Assembly: GCA_031286975.1 (NCBI GenBank) | Contig: JAITTM010000168.1 | Span: forward strand, 1 to 5,556 | DNA: 5,556 nucleotides | Direction of reading: 5' to 3' | Source: Coriobacteriales bacterium | GTDB taxonomy: Bacteria > Actinomycetota > Coriobacteriia > Coriobacteriales > UBA8131 | In this document: piece by piece, positions 4,449 through 5,556 of the stretch | Numbering within the stretch: position 1 is the stretch's first letter | Layout: each line of letters opens with the position of its first letter | Notes under the pieces: model-generated | Told to the model about the DNA's origin: nothing | Database searches by the model: none | Seen by the model: the letters and a program-made list of their open reading frames with translations, nothing else | Position numbers and translations under genes: made by a program

Positions 4449-5266
4449 TGAATCTCCAAGACGCACTTGCTCTTTATCAATCTCAAGGCTATGACTTTTT
4501 ATATGCTCAGGCAAAGGCTTGCCAAGATGTTGTGTTGGCAAAGATTGCAGCGAGTCAACTTTCGCGCCATGTTACCATCAAGGGTGGCATAGTGATGCAT
4601 GAACTCTCACACGACCTCCGTCGTGCAACACGCGATATCGACTTTGATTTTATCCGCTATTCACTTTTAGATGAATCAATCCGCAGCTTTATTGCAGCGT
4701 TGGATGTGCTAGATGATGGAATGTCAATTACGATTACTGGCAAAATATCTGATTTGAAACATCAGGACTACAAAGGAAAGCGCGTCTTGGTTAACATCTC
4801 CGACGGCGAGACGACCATCCAAGCGAAACTGGACATTGGCATTCATTGTGATTTATCCATTGAACAAGAGGACTATTGTTTTGACCTTGGTTATTCTGGC
4901 GAGGGCGTTGATCTGTTAGCAAATTCTAAGGAACAGATTTTTGCTGAGAAGTTGAAATCGCTGTTGAAGTTTGGGCCTTCATCATATCGGTATAAAGACA
5001 TATACGACTTGGCGTATCTATCCAGCCTGGTTGAAGTTGACAAGACAAGGGCTGCCAATTACATCAAGAAAGTCATCTTTGATAATCCCGAGATGTGGGA
5101 AAACGACTTTGGTGCCATTGAACGCCGTTTGAAGAATACCTTTACAGACAGGGAATTCATCCAGGCGCTGAAGCGATACGATGCCAATTGGCTTGATGTC
5201 TCTGACGAGGAAGCCTTCTCACAGATTCTGGCGTTTATAAGGGCGTGCTCTTCTGGAGCTTGCTAG
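4448..5266 (+). CDS. abiEii: AbiEii nucleotidyltransferase toxin
   Basis: A 272-residue protein of the AbiEii/DUF1814 nucleotidyltransferase-like family, the toxin of the AbiE system. Visible motifs in order are KGGIVMHEL at 45-53 with ATRDIDFDF at 60-68 (nucleotidyltransferase motif I, metal Asp63 and Asp65), AKLDIG at 126-131 (motif II, Lys127 and Asp129), FAEKLKSLLKFG at 165-176 (motif III) and RYKDIYDLAYL at 181-191 (motif IV, Asp184 and Asp187). All signature residues are present, so the toxin looks intact. Family members add nucleotides to RNA targets; the MenT relatives modify tRNA acceptor ends, while AbiEii of lactococci and streptococci binds GTP and halts growth. The gene overlaps the antitoxin by one base. 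Codon use is AT-richer than the left half of the window. The C-terminal tail RACSSGAC is Cys-rich and poorly conserved by eye. Confidence 0.88.
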   Translation: MNLQDALALYQSQGYDFLYAQAKACQDVVLAKIAASQLSRHVTIKGGIVMHELSHDLRRATRDIDFDFIRYSLLDESIRSFIAALDVLDDGMSITITGKISDLKHQDYKGKRVLVNISDGETTIQAKLDIGIHCDLSIEQEDYCFDLGYSGEGVDLLANSKEQIFAEKLKSLLKFGPSSYRYKDIYDLAYLSSLVEVDKTRAANYIKKVIFDNPEMWENDFGAIERRLKNTFTDREFIQALKRYDANWLDVSDEEAFSQILAFIRACSSGAC

Positions 5267-5383
5267 CTCGCGCAGGTGGATGCCAGGAACGATATGCGTA
5301 GCCAGGCTGCATCGAGGGCAATCACCCCCAGTTGTGCTGAATCAATGTATTTAGCCGCGAAATATGGCATTCACTCTGGTGGT

Positions 5384-5548
5384 TTACCTATAATCCGATG
5401 TGCCGGTAACCAAACGGGTTGCCTGCTGTTGTCCAAAACGTAACACAAGCATGGGGCTGGGATAGCGAAGGCACAAGGGCGTGTCATTTGAAAGAGAATG
5501 TGCAAAGAGGAAAGACAAACCCTCAAAGGCAGCAGACCTTTGGGGCAT
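5384..5548 (-). CDS. doubtful small ORF from the right edge
   Basis: On the minus strand a frame is open from the window edge to TAA at 5384-5386. From the first ATG (5548) it gives 54 residues beginning MPQRSAAFEG and containing LRYPSPMLVLRFGQQQATRL. I recognise no family. No clear ribosome site can be judged this close to the edge, and the hairpin at 5521-5545 lies inside it. It could be the C-terminal end of a longer gene to the right, a gene remnant, or chance. Confidence 0.2.
   Translation of the reverse strand: MPQRSAAFEGLSFLFAHSLSNDTPLCLRYPSPMLVLRFGQQQATRLVTGTSDYR
5521..5545 (-). terminator. terminator-like hairpin at the right end
   Basis: CCTCAAAGG (5521-5529) pairs with CCTTTGGGG (5537-5545) with a 7-nt loop. 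Read on the minus strand it is followed by TTTGTCTTTCC, a U-rich tail that would suit a minus-strand gene ending just beyond the window, although one pair becomes an A-C mismatch in that direction. In the plus direction the stem is complete but is followed only by CATTT. Confidence 0.4.
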
Positions 5549-5556
5549 TTGGCGTT

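Larger units (their letters stand above)
5267..5556. other. 290-nt right-end region without a convincing gene
   Basis: No standard gene is visible. It contains a perfect TATAAT at 5389-5394 with no good -35, a 7-bp hairpin at 5405-5423, a minus-strand frame open from the right edge to a TAA at 5384-5386, and a terminator-like hairpin at 5521-5545. A remnant of an older gene or a gene end from the right neighbour is possible. Confidence 0.5.

Noticed and set aside
5294..5312. Imperfect palindrome ATGC-gt-AGCC-a-GGCT-GCAT as an AbiE terminator
   Set aside because: The loop would be one base and no T run follows.
5263..5370. 35-residue minus-strand frame beginning MPYFAAKYID
   Set aside because: Short, no ribosome site, overlaps the AbiEii stop, no recognisable family.
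5405..5423. GGTAACC/GGTTGCC hairpin as a terminator
   Set aside because: Seven pairs with one wobble but no T run on the plus strand and no gene clearly ending there.
5498..5556. Plus-strand ATG frame running off the right end
   Set aside because: Only 19 codons seen, and the purine run before it is too close to the ATG to be a good ribosome site.

Overview
The window looks like a piece of a high-GC bacterial chromosome, plausibly an anaerobic actinomycete of the Coriobacteriia/Eggerthellaceae type. That is an inference from GC-rich codon use, good Shine-Dalgarno sites, and a lipoprotein-type multiheme cytochrome c with no second membrane subunit beside it. No rRNA, tRNA, CRISPR array or complete insertion sequence is visible.

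Left part (1-1303). The last codons of an upstream gene run straight into a HAD-superfamily phosphatase (19-660, +). A short gap separates it from a convergent bifunctional-nuclease/DUF151 protein (752-1255, -), whose start is set by a strong AAGGAGTT site. The divergent gap 1256-1511 holds leader DNA for both sides: a 10-nt tandem repeat, a 9-bp inverted repeat and possible promoters.

Middle part (1512-3722). A class I SAM-dependent methyltransferase (1512-2360) is followed by a pentaheme cytochrome c of the NrfA (ammonia-forming nitrite reductase) family (2523-3722). It carries one CXXCK and four CXXCH motifs and an N-terminal lipobox-like cysteine. Between them lies a 9-nt tandem repeat. 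It reads as a chain of x-Pro-x triplets starting at an ATG that overlaps the methyltransferase stop (ATGA) and ending at a TAA that overlaps the cytochrome start (TAATG). The reading is broken by one 8-nt unit, so a single missing base splits what would be a 55-residue proline-rich ORF. The cytochrome keeps the CXXCK haem but seems to lack the usual NrfA catalytic Tyr and calcium ligands, so its substrate is open.

Right part (3723-5556). An AT-richer block carries a complete AbiE toxin-antitoxin / abortive infection pair: AbiEi antitoxin-repressor (3906-4448) and AbiEii nucleotidyltransferase toxin (4448-5266), overlapping by one base (TGATG). Its upstream DNA has an AT-rich promoter-like patch with a TTATG-N4-CATAA inverted repeat that could be the autoregulatory operator. 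The last 290 bases have no convincing gene: an isolated TATAAT box, a small minus-strand open frame entering from the right edge, and a terminator-like hairpin at 5521-5545.

The most unusual parts are the proline-repeat ORF with its frame break and the atypical NrfA-like active site. The methyltransferase, repeat and cytochrome look like one transcription unit. The AbiE pair looks like a separately acquired defence cassette.
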